From NCBI GenBank assembly GCA_028698305.1, contig JAQVDN010000001.1, positions 186,001-250,000 of the forward strand: a stretch of DNA of 64,000 bases. Direction: 5' to 3'. The notes beneath the pieces are model-generated. The model was given only the letters and a program-made list of their open reading frames with translations, had not been told where the DNA came from and ran no database searches. Of this stretch, positions 13,189-23,454 are shown piece after piece (the stretch's first letter is position 1; every line of letters starts with the position of its first letter). The translations under genes were made by a program, and so were the position numbers. The DNA comes from Candidatus Altimarinota bacterium. Lineage in GTDB: Bacteria > Patescibacteriota > Gracilibacteria > BD1-5 > UBA6164.

Positions 13189-13227
13189 CTTTAATTTAGT
13201 AAAAACTAAGTTAGAGTTTTTTTTTGA
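13189..13227 (+). terminator. Terminator closing the RNA block
   Basis: AACTTTAATTTAGT pairs imperfectly with ACTAAGTTAGAGTT and is followed by nine T residues. Confidence 0.6.
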
Positions 13228-13281
13228 TTAATAAATAATTTTATGTTATTATAATACATATTATTATTTAATTATTGTACT

Positions 13282-14040
13282 GTGATTTTATTATCTACAT
13301 CTTCTTTATCATGATATTGATTACATAGAATTTTTCAATTTGCAAAAAAAGCATGATTTGATGGTATTGATTTATCATTAAATTATGATGATTTTGATAT
13401 TTGGGATGAAAAATATATAAAATCTTTATCAGATAATATATGAATTAAGGTGTTATCAATTACTGCACCAAATAGAGGTTTATACGAGGATTCTGTAAAT
13501 AAAATTATGTTATTATCTTCTTTTTTATGAGTACAAGTTGTTAATTTTTCTCCACCGTATATTAAGGATTTAAATGTATCATGGTTTTCAAAAAAATTAA
13601 TAAAAATAAAAAAAGAAAGTAAAATATCTATTTGTGTTAAAAATGTAGAACCTGAATTTTTACTATTAATTATACCAAAATATAGGAATTCTTCTTTACT
13701 TGATATTAAAAAGATTACATGAGACACAGCAATTGATTTATCTTTTCTTGATGGAAGCTCTTGAGTTGATATAATTAAAGCTCAAAAGGTACTTTGAAAT
13801 ACTATTAAAAATGTTTATTTAAGTGATAAAGATTGAACATTGCCATGAAATGCATGATGATGAATTTCTAATCTCCCAATTGAAAGTTTTTTAATGAGAT
13901 TAAAAACTACATGATATAATTGATTTTTGTCTTTAAAAGTTAATCCTATAGAGTTATGAGTTTGAAATGAAGAATTAATATTTCAAAATATATCTAATAT
14001 TATGGATTATTATAAAAGATATTATCTTGATTATAAATAA
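13282..14040 (+). CDS. Xylose-isomerase-like TIM-barrel protein
   Basis: A 252-residue protein of the sugar phosphate isomerase/epimerase and AP-endonuclease-2-like TIM-barrel superfamily. Visible strand motifs are GFDGIDLSLNY, KVLSITAP, VVNFSPPY, ICVKNVEPE, TAIDLSFL and IKNVYLSDKDG, the usual spacing of metal-binding Glu, Asp and His positions in that fold, though some ligands look replaced. No ATG fits: the frame is closed upstream by TAA at 13252, so GTG at 13282 is chosen, and ATT or TTG starts are possible. It lies alone between the RNA block and a terminator. The reaction is unknown. Confidence 0.6.
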
Positions 14041-14070
14041 AAAAAATCGATTTTTAAATCGATTTTTTTT
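14036..14070. terminator. Bidirectional terminator
   Basis: AAAAAATCGATTT pairs with AAATCGATTTTTT. It lies between two convergent genes and overlaps both stop codons, so it can serve each strand. Confidence 0.75.
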
Positions 14071-14965
14071 ATTCTTCTAGATATTTCTTTCATTCCTCAT
14101 AAGCATAATACCATAATGCTGTTTTAAATACTTCTAGAACAGCTGTAAGATATCATAAAGCTAATATTAATCATATAAATATTATACTTAAAATTGTTAT
14201 TGCGATTAATAACAAAAATTTTGTTGTTATTAGTCATATACTTACAATAATTATTATTGGAAAGAATAAAAATATTATAAAATTTATTAAAACTCTCAGA
14301 TTAAGAAAAAATATTAAAAAATATAATTTTGTTGTTTTTTTGATATTTAATATTGATATTTTAGATGATTCTCATATTGATTCAAAAACATTTTTATTGT
14401 TTATAACTATAGCATATTTAGAATATACAAATAATATATTTAAGATCAGAGATATAAAAAATAATATTATAAATATATAATTTATTATCATTATAAATTC
14501 TATTCATATAAATCTTATAGTAAATAAATAAAAATTTAATATACTTATTATTTTGAATTCAGAAAATACATTATTGTATTCAAATAACGGTAAAAATTTA
14601 TATAATCATTGTCAAAAAGCTTCACTACTTCAAATGGGAGTTCATTTATTTTTGAAATAAATATATTTTATTAATCATCATTCAAATATAGGAGTTGAGA
14701 TAAAATATATTATTAAAAATATAATTCATATTATTATAACTTCTAATGCATAATTTGATTCAAAGAATGTAAGTAATTTTTTTAAAGTTTCATCCTTGTT
14801 TCAAAAAATCACTACATAAGTATATATAGCTTGATATACAAGTAAAAATGTTAAAAAAATTATAGATAGTAATCATGGAAATAAATAAAATTTTTTTATT
14901 TTAGTATCTTCTTTTATTATCTTCCGTGCTGGTAATATAATTTTTTCTTTTAAATCATTATCCAT
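14069..14965 (-). CDS. Multi-pass membrane protein
   Basis: A 298-residue integral membrane protein of unknown function with about six hydrophobic segments: near residues 27-50, 72-95, 150-200 (two or three), 225-250 and 255-280. A polar N-terminus (MDNDLKEKIILPARKII) precedes them. The general layout recalls DUF-type membrane proteins common in CPR genomes. Its start overlaps the end of the solute-binding-protein gene by eight bases, so the two are translationally coupled and a shared envelope role is plausible. It is the last gene of the minus-strand operon. Confidence 0.75.
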
Positions 14966-17186
14966 ATAGTTTTTTAAATATAAACTTAGTAAAACCAAAT
15001 ATACTTTTATTTTCAAAATTTATTATTTTTTCTTCTTTTATATAAGACGAACTTAATACATATGATCTTAATTGTTTAATAGGCAATTTTTCATATTTTA
15101 AATCATTTTTTAAATTTTTATCAACAAGTAGGTTTATTTTTGGTGTATATAATGTTTTTATTACTTGTTCATCTTTTAATATTTCAAGTATTTTATCTTG
15201 TATTTCTTTTGTTTTTTCTTCACTTAATATATTTGATTTTAATTCTTCTAATAATAAATCTAAACTTGTCTTTTTTATATTACTAAAATTATATCCATTT
15301 TTTGATTGACTAGAATGGAAATAAGGAAATATATTATAATCAAAAAATCATAAATTTACTCAAGTTAATATCATATCATAATCATCTTTACTTGATAATA
15401 TCTTTGATACAGTATTTAAATCAAATGGTATTATTTCAGTTTCAATTCAAAGTTCTTTTAAAGAATTTTTTATAAAATATGCTGTTTGTTCTAGATTTCT
15501 TTCAGTGTTTAAATAATATAATCTTAGAGTAAATGGATTTAAATCTTTATCATAATATATGTTTTCATCTAATTTATTAACTTTATTTAATTCTTCTTGA
15601 TTAACAAGAGCAAGAGGATTCTCTTTTTTATCAGTATTATTATTTGCTTCTATTATCTTTTTTTCTTCTTGTTTTTTTTCTTCATTTATTAATTCTTCAA
15701 TAAATTTTGTTTCCTCTGTTTTTAATTTTTCTTTATCTTTATAATATAAAAAATTTATTTCTTCTTTTAGGATTTTTTCTCAATTAACTACAAAATATAT
15801 TTTATAATTATTTTTTCATTCTTTCAAATTATTCAAGGATTCTTTTAATCTGTAATAAAACTTTTCATCTCAAGATTTATAATTCTCTAATTTGTATTCA
15901 TTTATAAAAATTTCTTGTACATCTTTATTTGAATTTCATTCAAGCAATATATCTTCCTTTGTAATAAAATTATATTTTTCTACATAAGATGGTTTAACTA
16001 TAGTTATAGAATCTTTTTGAAAATCATCTATTGTTTTTTCTTCTGTTCCTACATTTATTTCTTCATTATTTTCTTTTATCTCAGTATTTGTTTGTTCCTT
16101 AGGTATAAGATCTTCAATAAATTTTGATTTTTTCTTGTATCAAAGAGATTTCATTATAGATTCAAAATTTTTTACTTGAGTTTCTTTTTCTATATTTGTT
16201 TCTGTAATATATGGATTATTTACTATAGAAAAATTATCTTTTCATAGTAAATCTACAAGATTATTAGAATTAATTTTATTAAATATAAAATTTCTGAAAT
16301 TTATATCAGTTATCTTATTTTGATTTATAAATAATCATACATATTGAGGAAGAGTATATTTATAACTGGCAAGTCTAGGAATCGAAGTTCAAACAATATT
16401 TGTATCGTCATTAAATATATTAACTGATTGTTTATTTTTTAAAAAAGTGTTCACATCAGGAAATATATTTAATATTACTCTAGAAATATTTCAATTATTA
16501 TAATGAGGATTTTTGTCTAATACTATTTTAGATACTCATATAGTTAAATCAGAACTGACACTTCATATAATAAATTCTCAAGAGTAGATTCATCATGTAG
16601 TTGGAAAATTTCAGAAAATATTTTCTTTACTTAGTGAGTTTATAGTTTCTTCTGATAATATTGGTTGAAAAAATACATTTAAAAAATTGATATCTTTTTT
16701 ATTATTTTTAAATATTATTATATTATCTTTATATTCAATCTTTGTTTCTTCTAATAAAGAACTTAGTATTATATTTGAATTTGTAGATTTTATAAGTTCA
16801 TAAGTAGAAAAAATATCCAATGCTGTTATTTTTTCACCATTTGACCATTTTGCATCTTCATTTATATAACATTCTATATTTAAAAGAGAACTTATGTCAC
16901 AATTTGCTATATCTCAAATAATTTTATTTTCTTTTAAATCATATTTCAATAAACTTCTGTAAAGAAGAGAAATAATATATTGATTATTTCAAGATAGATT
17001 TTTAATAGGATTTAAACTTGGAAAATTTCAAATTAATCATTCTGATATAGTTCCTCATTTTACAGGAACAGTTTTTGCATCATCATAAAGGTATATGTAT
17101 GTAAGATGAAAAAAAGATGTAAACAAAAATAGAATACTTATTAGAAATAAGTATTTTTTTAGTTTAAGAAATTTTTGAGTTATCAT
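14958..17186 (-). CDS. ABC-type family 5 extracellular solute-binding protein
   Basis: A 742-residue exported protein resembling peptide/nickel solute-binding proteins (SBP_bac_5). An N-terminal hydrophobic segment (residues 12-30) follows a Lys-rich start, with VKGGTISEGLIGNFPSLNP near 40, the family's opening strand, and AKWSNGEKITALD near 110, equal to the W-S-D/N-G-x-P-x-T-A-x-D block. A long Glu/Lys insertion lies around residues 330-500 and makes it larger than the usual 500-600 residues. No permease or ATPase is adjacent. Import of peptides, perhaps from a host cell, is inferred. Confidence 0.75.
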
Positions 17187-17200
17187 AAAATAATTTATAA

Positions 17201-17419
17201 TTATTTAAGTAGAAATAATGCTATTGAATTTATAATAAATAAAACTCATAATATTATGGTAGCATTATGTAAAATTTTTTCAGGTCATCTTTTTGTAATT
17301 TCTCACATTCCGTTGCTCATATCACTTAAATTTAAACTAACATTTTTATTTTGTACTAACACAGTAAAAATAAGTAAAACAGAAATAACAATTTCACTAA
17401 ATATTAATAATTCAAACAT
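17201..17419 (-). CDS. secG: Preprotein translocase subunit SecG
   Basis: A 72-residue protein with two membrane helices (about residues 3-21 and 51-70), a normal SecG length. FTVLVQNKN after helix 1 and the GMGEITKRGPEKILHNAT stretch before helix 2 match the SecG pattern of VLLQ plus the G-x-x-x-x-x-R-G-x-E block. SecG supports SecYE during protein export. It lies three bases after the holin-like gene and 14 bases before the exported solute-binding protein, in the same operon. Confidence 0.85.
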
Positions 17420-17422
17420 TGT

Positions 17423-17818
17423 CTATTTTTTAGAAAATAATAATGAATAAAACATATTCAAAATTGTAAAAATTGCAACAGCAATTATAAAATTTATAGT
17501 TCATTTTATAGAATATGTTATTCAAGGAATAACTAATATATCATTAAATATATAATCAAGTAACCATAAAATTATTCAGTTTACGATAAAAACAACAAGT
17601 CACAAAAACACAAAAAATAGTGGTAGAGTCAGTATTTTTAATATTGGTTTTATTGTAATGTTTATTAATCATAAGATTGCTCATCATATTATATAAGTTT
17701 TTATTCCTCATTCTACTATGACTCAGGCTTCAATTCATTTATCAGGATTTGCATTTAATAAAAATGTTATTGCAAATAAAATTAAAGCATTGAATAAAAT
17801 TGATAAAAATATTTTCAT
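17423..17818 (-). CDS. Phage-holin-4-2 superfamily membrane protein
   Basis: A 131-residue protein with four hydrophobic segments. GLINITIKPILKILTLPLFF followed by GLVVFIVNGIILWLLDY reproduces the core of the family named after mycobacteriophage holin superfamily IV, which typically reads LVNAxIRPILKLLTLPLxxLTLGLFxLVINAxMLWL. Despite the name, most members are ordinary bacterial membrane proteins of unknown role, and nothing else here is phage-like. It is spaced tightly between an unknown membrane protein (one base) and secG (three bases). Confidence 0.75.
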
Positions 17819-17819
17819 A

Positions 17820-18281
17820 TTATAATTTTAATAAATTAATCATCTTTTCACTGAAAGTAAGTTCTCATCATTTTTCTTCGTTTATAAATTGATTTAATAT
17901 GTTTTTTAACTTACTACATATATAATTATCTATTTTTAAATCTATTTTTTTAATTCATTTTTTATTTAAAGTTAATCTCAAAAATATAGCATTTTCTCCA
18001 GAATAAATAAAACTGTAATTATCTATTGATTTAAAATCATAAAAATATTCTCAAATCTTTATTCATAATTCATTTATTTTTACTTCTATTGTTTCAGATG
18101 AATTATTTTCTATAAATAAGCTTATTCAAGCTAATAATATAACTATAAAACTTAATCAATATTGTTTTGTAAAAATTCACCATATTGTCAGTCATAGAAT
18201 AACTGATATAGCTAATATATACCATAATTTTCATCTATTTTTTGAATCTGAAAAGGACCATTCATATATTGTGTTTGACAT
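17820..18281 (-). CDS. Hypothetical membrane protein with two N-terminal helices
   Basis: A 153-residue protein I do not assign to a family. A short polar start (MSNTIYEWSFSDSKNRGK) leads into hydrophobic segments at about 19-36 and 40-55. The rest, 100 residues, is a mixed alpha/beta soluble domain likely facing the cytoplasm (IEVKINELGIKIGEYFYDF, then LTLNKKGIKKIDLKID). CPR genomes often have a similar small membrane protein next to TraC-like genes. It starts one base after the VirB2-like gene ends, in the operon. Confidence 0.7.
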
Positions 18282-18282
18282 T

Positions 18283-18633
18283 TTAACTTAAATTATCAAT
18301 TATTAATTTTATTATAAACCATGATAAACTTGCCAATACAAATCATGTTATAGCCATAATTATAGTGTTCTTACCTTTTGATCTATCTTGTTCAATTGAT
18401 CAAAATAAAATTTGATATGCTCAAAATATTATAAAGATAACAGCAATAGTTCAAGCAATTCACATAGCAAAATCAATTGCTCATCTTATAATATTTAGTA
18501 TATCATTAACATGTATATCTCATTCTCTTAATTGTTTAGTTGTTAAGCTATCTCATAATAATCATGCATCATTGGCAAAAGAATACTTGATACTAGATAT
18601 TATTCAAATAAATGCAAAAAAAATATTTTTCAT
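18283..18633 (-). CDS. VirB2/TrbC-like pilin-type small membrane protein
   Basis: A 116-residue protein with a signal-peptide-like start (MKNIFFAFIGIISSIKYSFA) and two later hydrophobic helices (about 50-70 and 90-110), separated by GSIEQDRSKGKNTI. This order (signal, helix, short charged loop, helix with GKNTIIMAITGFVLASLSW) is that of the TrbC/VirB2 pilin family widespread in Patescibacteria next to PrgI-like and TraC-like proteins. These are thought to be parts of a type IV secretion-like machine. No VirB4 ATPase lies within the window. Confidence 0.65.
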
Positions 18634-18638
18634 AAATT

Positions 18639-19349
18639 TTAGTTTGTTAAATTATAATTTTCTATATTAGATCAAATTGGACTTAAACTATCTAGTCTAG
18701 GATTATAATAGTCTGTTAAAAAGTTTACAAGTTCTTGTTTTTCCATCATTTCTGCTCTAATTCATATATTTTCAAGTCATGTTTTAATTCAATTAAATCT
18801 ACTATTTAATCATTTTTTTAACTTTACAAAATTTCTTAATTGGCTTTTTATAGATATTAAATCAGTTGTTTGATTTATAGATTTCCAAAAACTTGTAAAT
18901 ACTCATAGAATACTGTCATCTTTTACACTTTTATCTCAAATATTATCAAAAGGAATAATTATATAAAATTCTTTCTTCATTATTTGAGCAACTTCTATCA
19001 ATTTTCTAAGATACTCTATATATTCATAAGTTTGATTTTGCAGTAGTTGATTATTTTGTTTTATGGCTTTATCATTTAAATTTCATAAATAAGATTCTAT
19101 ATCAAGTTTTTTAGATCTGACTAATACTTGAATAGGAAAATCAAGAGAATTTAGAAATCTTTGAAAACTTATTATTATTGCATCTTGTTCATCTGTATTT
19201 TTTAATAAAAAATTTATAGTTGAACATTTTACGATTAATCTAGCACTTCAATCCTTCATTATTATGATATTTTCTTTTATACTAGAAAAAGGTAAGTATC
19301 TTTGAGTAGAGCTATCAGGATGCTCTTTTTTATTTGTTTTTACTGACAC
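18639..19349 (-). CDS. TraC-like N-terminal domain protein (type IV secretion associated)
   Basis: A 236-residue soluble protein. The start RYLPFSSIKENIIIMKDGSARLIVKCSTINF followed by QDAIIISFQRFLNSLDFPIQVLVRSK and a Lys-rich helical body is the pattern of the TraC/VirB4 N-terminal-like proteins found in CPR genomes, here without the ATPase part. The chosen start is GTG at 19349; no in-frame ATG lies close upstream. It sits between PrgI-like and VirB2-like genes, which supports the type IV secretion reading. Confidence 0.6.
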
Positions 19350-19366
19350 TTTTATTTATTTAAAAA

Positions 19367-19780
19367 TTAAATTTTATTTAGTTTATCTTCTATTTCTTTC
19401 ATTTTTTCAATTTTTTCCTTAAAATCTATTTTGTTATCAAGCTTATTTTCTATGTTTGAAACAAATCATATATCTATTAAAGAATAACTATCTATTCATT
19501 TTACCCATTTTCTATTTTCTAGATTTACTTTATGTCTTATAAAATTTAATATAAATTGTATAAAAGTCATTTCACTATACTTAAATATAGCAATAAATAT
19601 TCATATAATTGCTATAGTTATAGATGGGATAGCAGCTATTTCTGTGCCTAATGGTGATAGAGATTTAAATATAGAATATCATATTCAAAATCATATCATA
19701 ACAATTGTTAGTTGTCTTAAGCTTAATCATAAGAGTATAGGATCTTCATTTTCTATTTGTACAGGAATCTTATATTGCAT
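19367..19780 (-). CDS. PrgI-family membrane protein
   Basis: A 137-residue protein with MQYKIPVQIENEDPILLGLSLRQL at the N-terminus, two hydrophobic helices (about 28-42 and 50-70) and a cytoplasmic tail containing HKVNLENRKWVKG. This layout matches the PrgI family, small membrane proteins next to TraC/VirB4 ATPases in conjugation systems and in Patescibacteria. It lies between ybeY and the TraC-like gene. The function is inferred from neighbours and layout. Confidence 0.7.
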
Positions 19781-19827
19781 AAAATTATTTATTATAATTT
19801 ATTTTATTTTATTTTAATTATTTTTTC

Positions 19828-20268
19828 TTATTTTCAAAATACTTCTATCCATATTTTATCTTCTATTGCTTGCATAATTTTATATTCATTGTCTAATTCA
19901 TGGTCATATCACAATATATGAAGAGTAGAGTGAATTATTAATTTATAAAATTCTTTTTCTTCTCATAAACCATATTCTATTGCTTGCGATATTATTTTGC
20001 TTTCAGATAATATTATTTCTCATGCTATATCATCATTTGATAAATTATTAAAATTATCAAAATAATGAAAACTTAAAACATCAGTTGTTTTATCAATATT
20101 TCTATAATTTTTGTTCAAGTTTTTTATACTATCATCATCTAAAAAGACTATATTTAGTGTTCATTTTTGAGGGAGATTTACTATATTTCAAATTACATTA
20201 AATATAGTGTCAATGGTTTTTGTATTTATAGCAAAACTTGGCATTGATAAGATATTATATCTAAACAT
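19828..20268 (-). CDS. ybeY: Endoribonuclease YbeY
   Basis: A 146-residue zinc-dependent endoribonuclease used in rRNA maturation and ribosome quality control. The metal-binding signature HSTLHILGYDHE (H-x3-H-x5-H) is complete near residues 115-126, [16 protein letters not shown] matches the family's N-terminal block and GEIILS follows. The length is typical. It is the first gene of the minus-strand operon that continues to 14.07 kb, and is preceded by an AT-rich region shared with the divergent RNA candidate. Confidence 0.92.
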
Positions 20269-20314
20269 AAGAAGTGTTTTTTATTAAAAATAATTTAAAA
20301 ATATTATATTTATT

Positions 20315-20342
20315 TTGCACTATTTTTCAATATTATTATAAT
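20315..20342 (+). promoter_or_regulatory. Promoter of the 6S-like RNA candidate
   Basis: TTGCAC (20315-20320) and TATAAT (20337-20342) with a 16-bp spacer. Transcription should start near 20349, with no open frame following. Confidence 0.6.
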
Positions 20343-20348
20343 TTAAGT

Positions 20349-20585
20349 GTCTATTTTATAGGTGGCAGGTCAAACTAATTTTCCTTACACACACAAAAAC
20401 CTTTGATATGTCTTGGTAGTTTTTCCAAAGAGGATCATATTAAATTATCTTTTTCTGATAGAAAAACGGACAATCAATAATTATTCCTAATAAGGAATAC
20501 AAAAATTTTGACTGACCATAAATATGGATAAAAAAATAAGCTTAAGTTTATAAATAATTATAATTTTTAGCTTGTTTTTTTTTGT
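20349..20585 (+). ncRNA. Structured non-coding RNA candidate, 6S-like
   Basis: A promoter and a terminator (AAGCT...AGCTTG then T run, 20537-20585) bound a region with no open frame. The 5' part (CTATTTTATAGGTGGCAGGTC, positions 20351-20371 in part) is largely complementary to the 3' part (GACTGACCATAAATA near 20510), giving a long bulged closing stem. A hairpin TATTCCT-AATA-AGGAATA lies on the 3' side and CTTTG...CAAAG in the apical part. A long closing helix with a wide open centre and a 3'-side hairpin is the shape of 6S RNA, the sponge of RNA polymerase. Sequence identity to 6S is not shown, and other housekeeping RNAs are possible. Confidence 0.45.
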
Positions 20586-20633
20586 TTCTAGATTATATTA
20601 CAATGACAAAATATTATTACTAATTTTAAAATT

Positions 20634-20834
20634 ATGTCAGATGAAGTTAAAGTGCCTTATGTAAATGAAAATTGTATTGGTTGTTGAGCTTGTGTTGCTA
20701 TATGTAGTGATGTTTTTGATTTGGATGATGAATGAAAAGCCTTTGCAAAAACTTGAATGGATACAAGCAATTCTTCTTGAATAGATGATGCAATTTGAGC
20801 ATGTCCTGTTAATGCTATACATTATAAAGATTAA
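20634..20834 (+). CDS. 4Fe-4S ferredoxin
   Basis: A 66-residue electron carrier. NENCIGCGACVAIC supplies three cluster cysteines (C-x2-C-x2-A-C-x3-C type) and GACPVNAIHY the C-terminal Cys-Pro. With a single full set of ligands it binds one [4Fe-4S] cluster, like other monocluster ferredoxins of about 60-80 residues. Six glycines use TGA. It is a separate unit after the RNA candidate, and no partner oxidoreductase is adjacent. Confidence 0.88.
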
Positions 20835-20923
20835 AAGTAAAGATATTTTTATATTTTTAAGTTGATATTTAAATAAAAATGATATAGAATTGAAGGTGTT
20901 TTTTATTTAATAATAATTTTGTT

Positions 20924-21550
20924 ATGAAATTACAAAAAATTAGATCAGCTTTTACACTGATAGAGTTACTTGTTGTTATTACAATTATTGGTATTCTTGC
21001 TACGGGAGCAGTTTCAGTTTATACAACTCAAATACAAAAGGCTAGAGATTCTAATAGAATTACTGATATAGAAGCTTTGAGATGAGGTATTGAAAATTTT
21101 TATCAAGATATGTCTGTTTATCCATTGTGAAGTACTAATTGGAAAACTGCAGCAGCTGTTGATATGCAAGATTTTTTACCAGTTTTAGCTCAAGATCCTA
21201 AACATAATCAACCTTGTAATGGATCTAGATGTGGTTATGTATATTATGTATGATTTGACTCTTTATGAATCACTCAAGGAGCATATGAATTGTCAACTGC
21301 TTTTGAAAATCAAGGTAATATTACTTGAAAAGCTACAAATGATAGTGGAAATGATAATGCTAGACTTGAAGTTTGAACATTAAATTGAAAAATTACTGCT
21401 ACAGCAGCAGTTGCTCCTTTCAATACAGCATCTGTAGTAACAACTTCATTTGCTTGAGCATGAACTTGATGAACACCAGCAACTTGAACACCAGCAACTA
21501 CAACAACTAATCCTTTAGTAATTGTTAAATCAAATGTTTTTGTAAAATAA
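20924..21550 (+). CDS. Type IV prepilin-like protein
   Basis: A 208-residue prepilin. The short basic leader MKLQKIRSA precedes FTLIELLVVITIIGILATGA, the class III cleavage site and hydrophobic helix with Glu at +5. The globular part has two cysteines (NQPCNGSRCGY), possibly a disulfide, followed by a Thr/Gly/Ala-rich tail (TGGTPATGTPATTTT). Major and minor pilins look alike at this level. It precedes a terminator, and pilT is 1.9 kb downstream. Confidence 0.85.
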
Positions 21551-21560
21551 TGTTTATTTT

Positions 21561-21590
21561 AAAAACTCCTTATTTTAAGGAGTTTTTTTG
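21561..21590 (+). terminator. Terminator after the prepilin gene
   Basis: AAAAACTCCTT pairs with AAGGAGTTTTT around ATTTT, followed by T residues. Confidence 0.8.
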
Positions 21591-21647
21591 TTTTTGAAAA
21601 ATATAATTATTGTATATAATAAATTTATTATTTAATAAATAAAAATT

Positions 21648-22100
21648 ATGAAGGTACTTTTTTTAAAAAATGTAATAAATGTAGGTAAATCTTGAGAAAT
21701 AAAAGAAGTAAAACCATGATATGCTGCAAATATGTTATTCCCTCAATGATTGGCTATAGAACTTACTCCAGAAGCAGAAAGAAAACATAAGGAAAAATTG
21801 AAAAAAGAAGAAAAACATAGGATGGAACTTATAGAAAATAGACATGAAATTGCTGAATCATTAAATCATCAAAAATTTTCTTTTACCTTAAAGACAGGAG
21901 CAAATCATAAGGTTTATGGTTGAATAGGAGAAAAAGATGTAATAGATGAGATAAAAAAGAAATTTAAAATAGAACTTTCAAAGAAACATATAGATATGCC
22001 AGATTGACACTTGAAAAAATTATGAGAACATATTATATATATAAAACTTTGAAAAGATGCAATGGCAAAAATTTTTATAATTCTTAATGAAGAAATATAA
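21648..22100 (+). CDS. rplI: 50S ribosomal protein L9
   Basis: A 150-residue protein. The N-terminal domain MKVLFLKNVINVGKSGEIKE with VKPGYAANMLFPQGLA is diagnostic of L9, followed by the long connecting helix rich in Glu and Lys and the C-terminal RNA-binding domain (NHKVYGGIGEKDV). The length is normal. The stop TAA shares its last base with the ATG of ruvX. Confidence 0.94.
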
Positions 22101-22483
22101 TGTATTTAGGATTAGATTTATGAAATAAAAGATGTTGATTAGCTGTTTATATAGAATGAGTTGTAATACCAAAAGAAATAGTAAATAGGGTAGAAATAAT
22201 AGATAAGATTAAAGAATATATAAAGAAATATGACATAAAAATAATAGTTGTTTGACTTCCATACGATCTCTATAATTTAGATACAAAACAATTAGATAAA
22301 ACTAAAAAATTTATAGAAAAGCTTAAGATTATTTTTCCAAATCAAAAAATTGATTCTATTGATGAAAGATTTACATCTTTTCAGTCAGAAAATATTTTAA
22401 GAGAAATGAATATTTTTGATACAAATTGAAAAAAAGATGCTATTTCTGCTTCTTTAATATTGGAATCTTATCTAAAAATATAA
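22100..22483 (+). CDS. ruvX: RuvX/YqgF-family nuclease (pre-16S rRNA processing)
   Basis: A 127-residue RNase-H-like protein. GLDLGNKRCGLAV carries the first catalytic Asp, IIVVGLPYDLYN follows, and DERFTSFQSE and KDAISASLILESYL supply the later acidic residues. The family includes the putative Holliday junction resolvase RuvX and the YqgF nuclease that trims the 16S 5' end. It overlaps rplI by one base (TAATG), indicating coupling of two ribosome-related genes. Confidence 0.85.
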
Positions 22484-22545
22484 TTTTTTGACATTTTTTT
22501 TATAATATGATTTAATTACTAAGTATTATATATTAAAATAATTTT

Positions 22546-23382
22546 ATGAAAAAATTTAAATTTTTATTTGCAATCTTTATTTCTAGTTTATATATTTCAA
22601 ATGCTTACTCAGCATCAATTGATAATATTCAAGCAATAGATTCGAATAATATAAAAGTAATTGCATCTCAAGATATTATTTTTTCTGATATAAAGGTATA
22701 TTGAGAAGTAAAGGTATTAAAGGATATAAAGATAATTAATTCTTCTAAAGATTCATTAAATACGAGAAAAGTTACTTTAAATTTAGATTCTGATTTAAGT
22801 TTAAATTCATCTTATAGTCTTATATCAGTTTTATGAGCAGAATGAAATATAGAATTTGAAATTTGAGATGATTATATAGGTGAAAAAATTAATTTAAATT
22901 ATTATAATGAAGAAAAAATAATTGAAAAAATAGTTATTATTGACTCTAAAACAATAGAAGTTTATTATAATTATGATATTACTGCAAATGTATTTGAGTA
23001 TAAATTATTAAGCGAATTAAAAATTGATTCATTTTCTTCAGATGGAAATAATATCTTAAATGTAAAATTATCTACACCAATTAAAAAATCATCATCTTAT
23101 ATCTTTATGATTATTTCATTAGAAAATATTGATTGAAAAGAATTAACTTTTGATAATTTCTTATATGATTTTACAACTAATAGTAATTTGATTGATTTAG
23201 AACAACAATCAAATGAACAATTTTTAAATAATGAACAGTTGTTATTTAATGAAAATATTGAGAATATAGCACTAAATGCAGCAGAAACTCCGGATTCATG
23301 AGCTGAAACATGGTTTGTTATGCTTTTAACGTTTATAGTTTCTACATTTTATTTTACTAGAAATAGATTTAAAAAGACTTAA
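22546..23382 (+). CDS. Exported protein with C-terminal membrane anchor
   Basis: A 278-residue protein of unknown function. A signal peptide (MKKFKFLFAIFISSLYISNAYSA, residues 1-23) precedes a beta-rich domain with repeating short strands (NIKVIASQDIIFSDIKVYG). The C-terminus has one hydrophobic helix followed by RNRFKKT (ETWFVMLLTFIVSTFYF), as in surface proteins anchored by a stop-transfer sequence. A possible promoter TTGACA lies at 22488. Placed just before pilT, it could be a surface or pilus accessory protein; this is a guess from position. Confidence 0.7.
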
Positions 23383-23398
23383 TATTAAGTCTTTTTTT
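23371..23398 (+). terminator. Terminator overlapping the anchor-protein stop
   Basis: AAAAAGACTTAAT pairs with ATTAAGTCTTTTT, including the stop codon. Confidence 0.7.
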
Positions 23399-23454
23399 GT
23401 TATTAAAATAAATATGTGATATACTTATATTAAGTTTAATCTTAAAAAATAATT

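Noticed and set aside
17423-17818. Prophage indicated by the holin-family protein
   Set aside because: The family is named after a phage protein but is widespread in bacteria; no other phage genes are present and it is embedded in a housekeeping operon.
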